Shown here one piece after another: positions 50,920-60,458 of a DNA stretch of 64,000 nt. Under the pieces are notes generated by a model. That model was not told the origin of the DNA. It did not search any database and was given only the letters and a program-made list of their open reading frames with translations. Origin of the DNA: Bog-473 sp963766995. GTDB lineage: Bacteria > Actinomycetota > Acidimicrobiia > Acidimicrobiales > RAAP-2. The DNA is taken from contig CAVYCE010000003.1 of NCBI GenBank assembly GCA_963766995.1, positions 558,001-622,000 on the forward strand. The letters run 5' to 3'. A program made the position numbers and the translations under genes. Numbering within the stretch: position 1 is the stretch's first letter; every line of letters begins with the position of its first letter.

Positions 50920-51720
50920 CTACTTGACGGCCTGCGCCCGCCAGGCCGGGTGACGCAGGAACTCCCCGCCATCAACCGCGAAGGCTGCGGCCGCTCTTTG
51001 GTCATCCAGTAGCTGGGCCATCAGCCAAGCGGTGAGGTAGCCCAAGTAGCGACCTCCGCTCTTCTGAATCACATTGTGGCCTGCGCCTCGAAGTACGCCG
51101 ACGGCAGCTGGAGCGGGCGTTCGATGAAAGTAACCGCTCAAGGTGTCGGCGCTGGCAATGAGGCGATCGCGACTCCCGCCGAGAAAGAGCGTGGCCGAGC
51201 GGAGTTGTGTCACGTCGTATTCGTCGCCCTTGCTCACCCACCGCTCATTGGGCAGGCATATCGGCACTGTGACGGTGATGACCCCATCTGAATGAGAGGT
51301 GGCATTGACCGAACCGCCCGCCCCCTGGGAGTGACCCACCGCGGCGACGCGATCGACATGGAGCAGCTCGAAGAGCGGGCTCGTCCTATCGGCGTGACAG
51401 GCCAAGAGGTGATGCACGCCCTCAAGCATCTGGTGGCCCTTGCCGGTACGTCGGCTCGTCGATGCCACGACCACCAGGCCCCACGAGGCAAGCTGATGGA
51501 GTACTCCGAGGTACTGATGGGGCTGCGCTGCCGTTCCATTACCCCAGGTCACGATGGGATGCTGCCTGCCGTCCTGGCCCAGAACCTCCGGGCGGAAGAC
51601 CTCGAACGAGGCCTGGCCTGACTCTTCCAGCATCGTCTCGTGCAGCACCGCGTGCGGGCCCCGCTGTGCGTACGCCTGCTCTATCGGAAACTGGGAGAGA
51701 AGGTCGCCAGGGGATCTCAC
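50920..51720 (-). CDS. Alpha/beta-hydrolase, chlorophyllase/dienelactone-hydrolase-like
   Basis: A 266-residue alpha/beta-hydrolase. The nucleophile elbow is VGHSQGAGGSV, preceded by PIVTWGNGTAAQP (oxyanion) and followed by LFLGGSRDRL (acid) and GAGHNVIQ (His). No signal peptide. The GTG start overlaps the rhamnosidase stop by 4 bp (GTGA), so it is the last gene of the GH3-esterase-rhamnosidase operon. It probably removes an ester group from the glycoside's side chain. Confidence 0.82.
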   Translation of the reverse strand: MRSPGDLLSQFPIEQAYAQRGPHAVLHETMLEESGQASFEVFRPEVLGQDGRQHPIVTWGNGTAAQPHQYLGVLHQLASWGLVVVASTSRRTGKGHQMLEGVHHLLACHADRTSPLFELLHVDRVAAVGHSQGAGGSVNATSHSDGVITVTVPICLPNERWVSKGDEYDVTQLRSATLFLGGSRDRLIASADTLSGYFHRTPAPAAVGVLRGAGHNVIQKSGGRYLGYLTAWLMAQLLDDQRAAAAFAVDGGEFLRHPAWRAQAVK

Positions 51721-54014
51721 GTGCCTCGGGTGATCCGATGGGTACCAGCTGCAAACTCTGTCGAGCCATGCCGGAATGGGATCGGACTCGTCACGTACAG
51801 CTCTTCCCCCTCGGCCCGGACGTCGATCATTCCGGCCGGGCAGGGCACCCGACCCTCAGCCCAGGCGAGATATCCGAGTGCGGGTTCGACACGAGCCATG
51901 GCAAATCCGGGCTCCGCTGGACCGACCCCGAGCACCCGAGTGGTGAGGTCACGCGTCGGCGTGGAGGACCAACCATGACTGACCGTTCCGCCGAACCAGG
52001 TCTCGGTCCACGAGGTATCACATCGGTCCAGCGCCATCATCCAGTCGAGGCACTGCGATGAAATCAGATCCGCTCGGCCTGCCTCCACCAGCGCGTCGTG
52101 CACGACGTAGCGGAAAAAGGGCTGGGCCCGTACCACCAGCTTCTCGGTGTCCCACCAGGGCTTTGGGTGGCCGATTTGCAGGTAGGCACCACCTGGAGGC
52201 AGTCCCAAATTCGGAGTGGCCTCTCCATCGGGCACGTTGAAGGCAGCGTGGACCAAGCCCTGCTCGTCCGTGAGCACCTCGACCAATCGGTCCCACCGAT
52301 CTGACGGCGCCAACTGGCCCACAATGGCGGCGGCCTGACCATGCTGAGACGCGGTCGGTCCACGTTGACCGGCCACCATGTTGTCGACGTAGAGCCGGCG
52401 TTCTGGATCCCACAGACGGTCAAACGCAGCCGCGGCTCGGGCGTGCACGTCTCTGGCCCACTGCGCCCGTCCCGAATCTCCCAACCACTCCGACATGTCG
52501 GCGAACTCCAGCAAAGAGCGCGCCCACAGGCCATTGAGTGCGGTGCACACGCCTTCCGTGTACACCGAGGCCCAGTCGATGATGACCCAGCCAACGACAT
52601 CGGAGAGAAGGCCGTCCGATCCGATGAAGGGATCGAACCAACGCAACACACTCTCAACGGTCGGGAGCAGGCGGCGAATCTCCTCCGGGTCTCCTGAGTA
52701 CCGCCACAGGTTGGCCACTGAGTGCACCCAGTGCAGGGCCCAGTCCGGAATGATGGTGAGGTCGGCCGCCTCGGCATCGCCAGCGACGGCCATGGGGAGC
52801 ATGCCGTCTGCTCCTGGTTCGGCTGCCAAGAGTGGGTGCCAGTGCGCCAGGCGCCAGTCTGCGTTGGTGGCCAAATCCACCATTTGGTGCACCACCGAGT
52901 CACCGGTCCAGGCGCGCTGCTCTCTCGTTGGGCAGTCCAGGTATGCGTCGAACGAACAGAGCGACACCGTGCGCCGGCCGACCTGCCAAATCTGATTCAA
53001 CCGATCATCGGAACAGCGGAACGATGCGTCTCCGGACACCGGGTACAGCCGCTCATTGACGTAGACCGCGTGCACGGTGACCTCAGGCTGAGCGTTCACG
53101 ATGAGCTCCTGCATGCCATAGGAGTCGAACGATTCGATCGCTCGCCGTGTCCCATCGAGAGTTGCGGTGAAACCCATGGCCTCGCCGTGGCTGGAGGCGG
53201 CTCCGTCACCTCCAATGAATTCAGTACACGTCACCACCACCTCGGCGCCTTCTGGACCGTCCACATCGAGGACAATGGTCCCCGCCACCACCCGATCACT
53301 CTTGTACGTCCCTTCCGAAAGCGGTAGGTCTCGACGTACGGGATTGGTGAATCCAACCGAGCGGGGCACATAGGGTCCGTGGGGATAGTTGGGGGGATGC
53401 GGATTGCCTGATTCGCCCATCCCCCGGCCGGTGATGACACGAGCCGATTCCCACGACCGATCGTCAAAGGACATTTCGGTCCAGCCCTCGGGAAGCGAGC
53501 GCAGGTCCATGAAGTCCGGTCGGCGTCCGCTCACACCACCAAGCGGCTTGCCGTCCACCCAGCCCGTCAGCAGTGTGGCCCGCCAGGTCTCGTCGGAGAC
53601 CACCCAATCGCTCTCACTCAACTTCGCCTCGAAGACGAAGCCGCCGCTGCGGACCTGGCTGGTCAACGTGGAGGCCGGCATCCACCATGCCGTTGGGGCA
53701 CCGTAATAACAGGCGAGCGCGGCAATGCAATTGTCACCTGTTCTGAGGAAGGGTGCGAGATCGATCTCGTCATAGCGCCGCCGGCGCGGGTTGACGCGCA
53801 CCGGCCCTCTGGACACCTCCTGACCGTTCGCGAACAGGACGTAGCGCGAATCGGCACAGAGTCGGGCTGGAACTGCCTCAGGTACCGCGTCGAGAGTCAG
53901 GTTGGCGCGCAAGGCAACGGTGCGTCGCCCTTGACCACCTGGGGGCTCTGCAGCTGACCAGATCCAGCTTGAGCGCCAACGGCTCGGCCACTCTTCAGGT
54001 GTTGACAGGCTCAT
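51717..54014 (-). CDS. GH78 alpha-L-rhamnosidase
   Basis: A 765-residue intracellular alpha-L-rhamnosidase. N-terminal beta domains (RANLTLDAVPEAVPARL, VLFANGQEVSRGPV) lead to the (alpha/alpha)6 barrel with DCPTREQRAWTGDSV, the GH78 acid region, and the later TSWTETWFGGTVSHGWSST. No signal peptide, so the substrate must enter the cell. ATG 54014 follows GAGGAA; an upstream extension is open but lies in the esterase gene. Coupled to the downstream hydrolase. L-rhamnose released here feeds rhaI. Confidence 0.93.
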   Translation of the reverse strand: MSLSTPEEWPSRWRSSWIWSAAEPPGGQGRRTVALRANLTLDAVPEAVPARLCADSRYVLFANGQEVSRGPVRVNPRRRRYDEIDLAPFLRTGDNCIAALACYYGAPTAWWMPASTLTSQVRSGGFVFEAKLSESDWVVSDETWRATLLTGWVDGKPLGGVSGRRPDFMDLRSLPEGWTEMSFDDRSWESARVITGRGMGESGNPHPPNYPHGPYVPRSVGFTNPVRRDLPLSEGTYKSDRVVAGTIVLDVDGPEGAEVVVTCTEFIGGDGAASSHGEAMGFTATLDGTRRAIESFDSYGMQELIVNAQPEVTVHAVYVNERLYPVSGDASFRCSDDRLNQIWQVGRRTVSLCSFDAYLDCPTREQRAWTGDSVVHQMVDLATNADWRLAHWHPLLAAEPGADGMLPMAVAGDAEAADLTIIPDWALHWVHSVANLWRYSGDPEEIRRLLPTVESVLRWFDPFIGSDGLLSDVVGWVIIDWASVYTEGVCTALNGLWARSLLEFADMSEWLGDSGRAQWARDVHARAAAAFDRLWDPERRLYVDNMVAGQRGPTASQHGQAAAIVGQLAPSDRWDRLVEVLTDEQGLVHAAFNVPDGEATPNLGLPPGGAYLQIGHPKPWWDTEKLVVRAQPFFRYVVHDALVEAGRADLISSQCLDWMMALDRCDTSWTETWFGGTVSHGWSSTPTRDLTTRVLGVGPAEPGFAMARVEPALGYLAWAEGRVPCPAGMIDVRAEGEELYVTSPIPFRHGSTEFAAGTHRITRGT

Positions 54015-54027
54015 GTTGTTCCTCGCT

Positions 54028-54981
54028 TCAGAAGGGAAGGACCGGCGCGAACGTGCCGTTAAAGGCTCGGCGCAGCGCAGCCAATCGGACGTCACGGACC
54101 AGCCCCCAAGTGGCCGATCCCGGAATGACCCAGGTGCCGTGAATATGACTCAGCACCCGAAAACACGCGGCACCAACTCCGGCTTGGTGGAGACGTTCGA
54201 GATAACGCTCGCCGTCATCTCTCACCGGATCGAACTCGGCGGTGAGGATGAAGGCCGGGGGCAACCCAGAAAGGTCATCGGCCAGGAGAGGGGACACCCG
54301 GGGGTCGAGACGATCCGCATCATCTCTGATGTACAGCTCGGCGCACTCGTAAACCTCTTCGGTGGTCAATCCGTAGCCCGACTGGGCCGTGACGAGCGAC
54401 TCGGCGCTAAAGGTGAAGTCCAGGAATGGAACGTCGAGCAGTTGGAGGCACGGCAACTGCAGGCCTCGGTCGCGAATGGCCAGACACATGGCGGCCGCCA
54501 AGTTTGCCCCGGCACTGCCCCCTGCGACCGCAATCCGCTGCACATCTATGCCCAGTTCCGCCGCGTTGTCCAGCACCCAGCCATACGCGGCCATGCAGTC
54601 ATCGAATGGAATCGGAAACTTGAACTCAGGCGCTAGTCGGTAGTCCACCGAGACCATCACCGCCGGTACGTCTGCAGCTTGAATGACGCACTCCGCCTCG
54701 GCTGAGTCAAGATTGCCCAGATACCACCCGCCACCATGCATATAGAAAAGGACCGGAGCTGGCCGCTCAATGTGGTCGGGGATGTAGGTGCGCACCAATA
54801 TGTGCCCGCCCTCGACAGCCACCTCGTGATCCTTCACCTGCACGCCCGCCTGCGGTGCGGGACGAATAGCGGCAAACGATGACTCGGTCTGTTGCCGGCG
54901 CTGCGTCAAGTCACCACGCTCGGCCGGACGATCGCCGGCCATCATGGAGAAGATCTTTATGAGCGGAGGATCAAGATGCAC
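54028..54981 (-). CDS. HSL-family esterase
   Basis: A 317-residue hormone-sensitive-lipase-like esterase. YMHGGGWYLGN is the oxyanion motif, GGSAGANLAAA the serine elbow, AEFDPVRDDGE the acid and SHIHGTW the His region. GTG 54981 lies 4 bases after AGGAG and 8 bp after the GH3 stop. It is 13 bp upstream of the rhamnosidase. It may deacylate the glycoside before or after sugar removal. Confidence 0.87.
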   Translation of the reverse strand: MHLDPPLIKIFSMMAGDRPAERGDLTQRRQQTESSFAAIRPAPQAGVQVKDHEVAVEGGHILVRTYIPDHIERPAPVLFYMHGGGWYLGNLDSAEAECVIQAADVPAVMVSVDYRLAPEFKFPIPFDDCMAAYGWVLDNAAELGIDVQRIAVAGGSAGANLAAAMCLAIRDRGLQLPCLQLLDVPFLDFTFSAESLVTAQSGYGLTTEEVYECAELYIRDDADRLDPRVSPLLADDLSGLPPAFILTAEFDPVRDDGERYLERLHQAGVGAACFRVLSHIHGTWVIPGSATWGLVRDVRLAALRRAFNGTFAPVLPF

Positions 54982-54989
54982 ACTGCTCC

Positions 54990-57497
54990 TTAGCTGGGTT
55001 GGTGAGGTGAGGACAGGACAAAGGGGGTCGAGCCGTGGCACTCAATGAATCGGCGTTCATGAATCGTCGCCGACGACGTGCCGAGAAGGAGTTCGAACTG
55101 TCCCGGCTCGATCATCCATGCCTCTGGCTCGGTATGCCAGGCCGCAAAGGCTCGGGGCGGCAGCGAGAACTCGACGGTCGTGTACGCCCCAGCCTCAAGG
55201 TGCACCTTGGCGAACCCCTTCAGCTCAAGCTCTGGACGGAGAAGTGACGATGCGATCTCTCGCACGTAGACCTGGATCACCTGGCTGCCCGGTCTCGAAC
55301 CTGTGTTCGTGGCACCGACAGAAAGGCGAACGTCTGCTCCGGCTTCGAAGTGTTCAGCTTCCAGGCACATCGGACTGAGGGTGAACTCGGTGTACGACAG
55401 CCCGTGCCCGAACGGAAATTGGGGTGCCACCCCGCGGCGGGCATAGCCCCGGTAGCCGACAAACACGCCATCTGCGTAGTCGACCGCATCCTCTTCTCCG
55501 GGATAACTGAGATCCGCCGGGCAGTCCTCCACTCGAAACGGCAGAGAGACAGGGAGTCGACCACCAGGATCTGCTGCCCCGAAGAGCACGTCGGCAATCG
55601 CCTCGTCGCCTTGTTGTCCCGGGAACCAGGCCCACAACACGCTGGCCACGCTGTCGGCCCATGGCATCGAGATGGGCGAGCCCGCATTGACAACGACCAC
55701 CGTGCGCGGATTGACCTCCGACACACGTCGGATCAACTCGGCCTGCTCCCCCACCAACTCCAGCGAGGCGCGGTCGCCTCCTTCTTTCTCGGTCTCCGCC
55801 GTGGTGCCAACCACCAGCACGACCCGTTCAGAAGCCGATGCCACGGCCACGGCCCTGTCGATCAGATCGGTGGCTGGAGGTGGAAGACATCCCAGCGTGA
55901 CCCCACGAATGCCTGGGGTCTCCGGAGCTTGATACTCGAGGAGCAGGTCGTAGTGCTGACCAGCCGTCAGCGAGACGGTGCCTTCAATCACGTCGCTGCC
56001 CGAGCCATAGAAGGTTGATCCCTGCGTCCATTCGGTCCAGTTGTCGACGATGCACTGGCCGTCGAGCAGGAGGCGAGCGCGTCCAGCGCTGGCCAGCGTG
56101 AATCGAAATTCCCCTGAATCCTCGGCCGTGTACGTAGCGCTGGCCCGCAACGAGAATTGACCATCAACGCGACCGGGAAATGGGTCACCAAGCCAGATCA
56201 GGTGCAAGCGGCGACGCAGCTGCACCTCCGCCGGCTCACCTTCCAAATTGGAGGATGCAAAGTATTCGACCTTGGCCACTTCGTGCGTTGCCCCGTTATG
56301 CGATACCGACAAATTGGCGTTGAGAGGTGGCGGGTCACGGAAGATTCGGCAGCCCGGTTCGTACCGTACGTCTCCGCTGTACCGGGCTCGTATTTCGTTG
56401 AGAAGTGAGGCGGCACGGTGTGGCTCGACATAGGCACTTCCCCCGCCTTGCATGGTGAGACGTTCGGCCAACGGACCTATGACGGCCAATGAACCTGTTC
56501 CATCGACCGCAAGAGGCAACGTGCCGTCGTTGCGTAAGAGAACGGCCGCCTCGGCCGCCGTCTGGCGCAGGAGCGCCCGATGTTGGAGGTCGTCCACCGC
56601 CTCTTCTGTGGTCGCAAGCGGTGCATCGAAGGCGTCCACCCTCTGCGCCAGCCTGATGAGACGTCTCGCTTTATCGTCGAGAGCCTCCTGAGCCACCTCA
56701 CCAGATTCCAATGCAGCAGCCAACTTGGCTCCGAAGTGGATCGGTGGCCCGGGCATCTCCAGGTCAAGACCTCCATTGGCTGACGCCACCGTGCTCATGG
56801 TGCCCCACCAGTCCGAGATGACCAGTCCGTCGAATCCCCATTCGCCCTTCACGAGTTCAGTGAGAAGTTCGTGCTCGGCGGCGTAGGTGCCATTGATCCG
56901 GTTGTAGGCCGACATCAGTGCCCACGAGCCGGCTTCGAGAATGGCGGCCTCAAACGGCGGAAGGTAGATCTCACGCAATGCACGCTCACTCACCTCAGAG
57001 CTGATGGTGTGGCGTTGGTATTCCGAGTCATTGCAGACGAAGTGCTTCGCCGTCGCCGCCACACCTTGGCTTTGCACGCCCTCGATGTAGGCCACGGCCA
57101 AACGAGAGGTCAGATATGGATCCTCCGAGTAACACTCGAAATGCCGTCCGCCCAATGGGTGGCGCTGAATGTTGATGGTCGGAGCCAGCAACACCCGGGC
57201 CCCCTTCCACTTGGCTTCTTGGCCCAAAGCGCTTCCGACCCGGCGGATGAGTTCGGGGTTCCAGGTGGCACCAATGGCGCTCCCGCACGGAAAGCTGGCC
57301 GACGCCACTGCCCCAAACGTCCCTCCTCGGGCGCCGCTGGGTCCGTCACTGATTTTCACGGACGGCAATCCGATGCTCGGAGCAGGAGCCGTGTGCCAGG
57401 TGTCGATCCCGGACGCCATTGCGACCTTCTCCTCCTGGGTCAGCTTTCCCAGGAGCTGGTCGACCAGCGCGGCGTCGTCAGGCTCCGCCTTTGGCAC
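54990..57497 (-). CDS. GH3 beta-glucosidase with PA14 insert
   Basis: A GH3 enzyme of about 835 residues. The first barrel has VKISDGPSGARGGTFG, IQRHPLGGRHFECYSEDP and KHFVCNDSEYQRHT. The nucleophile Asp is in GLVISDWWGT. The acid Glu lies in the second domain. A PA14-like insert carries FTLASAGRARLLLDGQCIVDN, as in enzymes acting on glycosylated natural products. The C-terminus is a fibronectin-like domain. GTG 57497 is selected with GAGGGGG 6 bases upstream; GTG 57506 is possible. No signal peptide. Confidence 0.92.
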   Translation of the reverse strand: MPKAEPDDAALVDQLLGKLTQEEKVAMASGIDTWHTAPAPSIGLPSVKISDGPSGARGGTFGAVASASFPCGSAIGATWNPELIRRVGSALGQEAKWKGARVLLAPTINIQRHPLGGRHFECYSEDPYLTSRLAVAYIEGVQSQGVAATAKHFVCNDSEYQRHTISSEVSERALREIYLPPFEAAILEAGSWALMSAYNRINGTYAAEHELLTELVKGEWGFDGLVISDWWGTMSTVASANGGLDLEMPGPPIHFGAKLAAALESGEVAQEALDDKARRLIRLAQRVDAFDAPLATTEEAVDDLQHRALLRQTAAEAAVLLRNDGTLPLAVDGTGSLAVIGPLAERLTMQGGGSAYVEPHRAASLLNEIRARYSGDVRYEPGCRIFRDPPPLNANLSVSHNGATHEVAKVEYFASSNLEGEPAEVQLRRRLHLIWLGDPFPGRVDGQFSLRASATYTAEDSGEFRFTLASAGRARLLLDGQCIVDNWTEWTQGSTFYGSGSDVIEGTVSLTAGQHYDLLLEYQAPETPGIRGVTLGCLPPPATDLIDRAVAVASASERVVLVVGTTAETEKEGGDRASLELVGEQAELIRRVSEVNPRTVVVVNAGSPISMPWADSVASVLWAWFPGQQGDEAIADVLFGAADPGGRLPVSLPFRVEDCPADLSYPGEEDAVDYADGVFVGYRGYARRGVAPQFPFGHGLSYTEFTLSPMCLEAEHFEAGADVRLSVGATNTGSRPGSQVIQVYVREIASSLLRPELELKGFAKVHLEAGAYTTVEFSLPPRAFAAWHTEPEAWMIEPGQFELLLGTSSATIHERRFIECHGSTPFVLSSPHQPS

Positions 57498-57515
57498 CCC
57501 CCACACCCCCTCGTT

Positions 57516-57530
57516 ATGAAACCTTTCAAT
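57516..57530 (-). promoter_or_regulatory. LacI-type operator before GH3 gene
   Basis: The site ATGAAACCTTTCAAT has TGAAA/TTTCA arms around a 2-bp centre. It lies about 19 bp upstream of the GH3 start and resembles the second site at 57622-57637 (core TTTGTAACGTTTCAAA), indicating control of both divergent operons by one LacI-type protein. Confidence 0.5.
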
Positions 57531-57621
57531 AAGTGTAGGAACGAGGCTTCCCCTCGTCAAGCAGGGGATCCGCCCATTGCCCCTTGAGCGGATCGATGGC
57601 GGAGAGGTACTCTTTTTGCGG

Positions 57622-57637
57622 TTTGTAACGTTTCAAA
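57622..57637 (+). promoter_or_regulatory. LacI-type operator before rhaI
   Basis: TTTGTAACGTTTCAAA is a near-perfect palindrome with the central CG typical of LacI/GalR operators. It lies just upstream of the rhaI ribosome site and matches the companion site at 57516-57530 in layout. Confidence 0.55.
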
Positions 57638-57654
57638 GGGGGGCAGGAATGGTG

Positions 57655-58821
57655 ATGTCAGACCTAGGTCAAGTCAAGGAGACGCTCCGCCATCAGGAGA
57701 TCGAAACGGCCTCCTGGGCCTTCGGGCTGACCGGCACCAGGTTCAAGGTCTTCCCACGCCGGGGCGCCGCCCGCAATGCCTTTGAAAAGGTGTCAGATGC
57801 GGCCCAAGTCCATCGCTTCACCGGTGTGGCTCCTTCAGTGGCGCTGCATATCCCTTGGGACCGCGTCGACAGTTTCGAGGACTTGGCCAAGCATGCGACC
57901 GATGTCGGCATGCGCATCGGTGCCATTAACCCCAATGTCTTTCAGGAAGAGGACTACCGGCTCGGGAGTGTCTGCAATCCAGATCCCCGAGTGCGGCGAA
58001 GGGCGATCGACCATTTGAAGGAGTGCGTGCAGATTGCCGAGGTGACCGGCTCATCCATCGTCTCATTGTGGTTCGCTGACGGCACGAACTATCCCGGCCA
58101 AGACAGCCTTTTGGCTCGCCAGGAGAGATTGGCGGATGCACTGGCGGAAACATACGCCGCTCTGTCGCCGGGGCTGCGTCTCCTCTTGGAATACAAGCTC
58201 TTTGAGCCGGCGTTCTACGCCATGGATGTACCGGATTGGGGTACGTCGCTCCTGCACTGCATGGCGCTCGGCGATCAGGCCCAAGTCCTGGTCGACACCG
58301 GTCATCATGCCCCGGGCACCAACATTGAGTTCATCGTGGCTCAGCTCCTTCGGGTGGGCCGACTCGGTGGTTTCCATTTCAACAGTCGCTTCTACGCCGA
58401 TGACGACCTCATGGTTGGTGCAGCGGACCCGTTCCAGCTGTTCCGCATCATGTTTGAAATCGTGCAAGCCGGCGCCCTGGCGCCTGCCTCAAGAGTGGCC
58501 TTCATGCTCGATCAATGTCACAACATTGAGGAACAGGTCCCAGCAGAAATCCGTTCCATCATGAATGTCCAGGAGGCCACCGCCAAGGCGCTCCTGGTGG
58601 ACGCGGAAGCCCTCCGAATGGCCCAACAGCAAGGTGATGTGTTGGGCGCTCACGAAGTGCTCATGGATGCCTACAGCTCCGACGTGCGCCCGATGTTGCG
58701 GTCGCTACGAGAGGAGATGGGGATCGATCCGGATCCCTTGGCTGCCTATGCCCGATCGGATTACGCCGACATCGTGCTGGCCGCCCGTGACATGCCACTG
58801 ACCACGGGGTGGGGACAATGA
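57655..58821 (+). CDS. rhaI: L-rhamnose isomerase (RhaI type)
   Basis: A 388-residue TIM-barrel isomerase of the Pseudomonas/actinobacterial RhaI type, not E. coli RhaA. SWAFGLTGTRFKVF, SVALHIPWDRVD, SLWFADGTNYPGQD, LLEYKLFEPAFYAMD, VDTGHHAPGTNIEF and FNSRFYADDDLMVGAADPF (shown in part) are strongly characteristic, holding the metal ligands. It converts L-rhamnose to L-rhamnulose. ATG 57655 is chosen for AGGA spacing; ATG 57649 is also possible. The stop overlaps the acyl-CoA ligase ATG by 4 bp. Confidence 0.92.
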   Translation: MSDLGQVKETLRHQEIETASWAFGLTGTRFKVFPRRGAARNAFEKVSDAAQVHRFTGVAPSVALHIPWDRVDSFEDLAKHATDVGMRIGAINPNVFQEEDYRLGSVCNPDPRVRRRAIDHLKECVQIAEVTGSSIVSLWFADGTNYPGQDSLLARQERLADALAETYAALSPGLRLLLEYKLFEPAFYAMDVPDWGTSLLHCMALGDQAQVLVDTGHHAPGTNIEFIVAQLLRVGRLGGFHFNSRFYADDDLMVGAADPFQLFRIMFEIVQAGALAPASRVAFMLDQCHNIEEQVPAEIRSIMNVQEATAKALLVDAEALRMAQQQGDVLGAHEVLMDAYSSDVRPMLRSLREEMGIDPDPLAAYARSDYADIVLAARDMPLTTGWGQ

Positions 58822-60455
58822 CGGCGTCATATGTCAGCGGGATCTCCGACACTCCCCTTTCAGGTGAGACCATCGGCATGACATTGCGTCGGACCATCGC
58901 CCGATTCCCGGATCACGAGGCCATGGTCGATGTCCCGTCCGGCCGCCGTTGGACCTATGTCGAATTCGGGCAGGCGGTCGATGCGGTAGCCACCGGGCTG
59001 CTGCAGGCGGGTATCGATCGAGGTCACCGCGTCGGTATTTGGGCGCCTAATTGCCCCGAATGGACCCTGGTGCAGTTCGCCTCAGCCTCCATTGGGGCCA
59101 TTTTGGTCACCATCAACCCGGCCTATCGCACCCATGAGCTCGAGTTCGTGTTGAATCAGGCCGCCATCAAAATGCTGGTTGCCGCACCTTCCTTCAAGAC
59201 GTCGGACTACGCCGCCATGATCGAGGAGGTCCGACCCAGGTGTCCGACGCTCGACGGTGTGGTGCTCATCGGTTCACCGCAATGGGACTCGTTGGCCGAC
59301 ACTCCCGTCGACGCAGCCGGACTGGCTGAGAGCGAATCGCACCTTTCGGCTGACCAACCCATCAACATCCAATACACGTCGGGAACCACCGGCTTTCCCA
59401 AGGGTGCCACGCTCAGCCATCACAACATTGTGAACAACGGTTACTTCGTGGGCCGGCTGTGCGACTACACCGATCAGGATCGGGTCTGCATCCCTGTGCC
59501 CTTCTACCACTGCTTTGGAATGACGATGGGGAATCTGAGTTGCGTCGGACACGGCGCCACCATGGTCATTCCAGCTCCCGGATTCGACCCTCACGCCACC
59601 CTCGTGGCTGTGACACAAGAGCGGTGTACGTCGCTGTACGGCGTGCCCACCATGTTTATTGCCGAGTTGGCCGAAACCGACTTCGACTCATTCGACCTCT
59701 CCACTCTCCGTACCGGCATCATGGCCGGTTCGCCCTGTCCGGTTGAGGTGATGAAGCAGGTGGTGTCGAGGATGGGCATGGACGAAGTCACCATTTGCTA
59801 CGGGATGACCGAGACATCTCCGGTCTCGACCCAGACGAGGGCCGATGACTCACTCGATCGCCGTGTGTCAACCGTCGGACAGGTACATCCTCATGTCGAG
59901 GTGAAGGTGGTCGATCCAGAGACCGGGCTCACCGTGCCCCGAGGCGTTGCCGGTGAACTGTGCACTCGTGGCTACAGCGTCATGCTCGGCTATTGGGAGG
60001 AGCCGGAGAAGACGGCCGAGGCCATCGATTCGGCTCGTTGGATGCACACTGGGGATCTGGCCGTGATGGACGAGGAGGGCTACCTCAATATCACGGGCCG
60101 GATCAAGGACATGGTGATCCGGGGCGGGGAGAACATCTACCCCCGCGAGATTGAAGAGTTTCTCTATTCGCACCCGGACATTCAGGACGCGCAGGTCATC
60201 GGCGTCCCCGACGTCAAGTACGGAGAGGAGCTGATGGTGTGGATCAAGCTCCGCGATGGGGCCAGTGACATCACCGCTGAGTCACTGCGCCAGTTCTGTA
60301 CGGGCAAGTTGGCCCATTACAAAATCCCTCGCTACGTACATCTAGTCGATGGATTCCCCATGACCGTCACGGGCAAGATCCGCAAGGTCGAGATGCGGGA
60401 GCGTTCCGTCGAGCTCCTCGAGCTCGGGGACGCTGCAGCCGTGCAACACGCGTAG
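58818..60455 (+). CDS. AMP-binding acyl-CoA ligase
   Basis: A 545-residue adenylate-forming acyl-CoA ligase. It has the P-loop YTSGTTGFPKGA, FYHCFGMTMG, GMTETSPVS, the hinge GRIKDMVIRGGENIYPREIE, and the C-terminal catalytic Lys in TVTGKIRK. It activates a fatty or aryl acid with ATP and CoA. The ATGA overlap with rhaI shows translation as a unit, so the acid is likely released along with rhamnose from the same substrate. It has no targeting signal. Confidence 0.92.
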   Translation: MTASYVSGISDTPLSGETIGMTLRRTIARFPDHEAMVDVPSGRRWTYVEFGQAVDAVATGLLQAGIDRGHRVGIWAPNCPEWTLVQFASASIGAILVTINPAYRTHELEFVLNQAAIKMLVAAPSFKTSDYAAMIEEVRPRCPTLDGVVLIGSPQWDSLADTPVDAAGLAESESHLSADQPINIQYTSGTTGFPKGATLSHHNIVNNGYFVGRLCDYTDQDRVCIPVPFYHCFGMTMGNLSCVGHGATMVIPAPGFDPHATLVAVTQERCTSLYGVPTMFIAELAETDFDSFDLSTLRTGIMAGSPCPVEVMKQVVSRMGMDEVTICYGMTETSPVSTQTRADDSLDRRVSTVGQVHPHVEVKVVDPETGLTVPRGVAGELCTRGYSVMLGYWEEPEKTAEAIDSARWMHTGDLAVMDEEGYLNITGRIKDMVIRGGENIYPREIEEFLYSHPDIQDAQVIGVPDVKYGEELMVWIKLRDGASDITAESLRQFCTGKLAHYKIPRYVHLVDGFPMTVTGKIRKVEMRERSVELLELGDAAAVQHA

Positions 60456-60458
60456 CGA

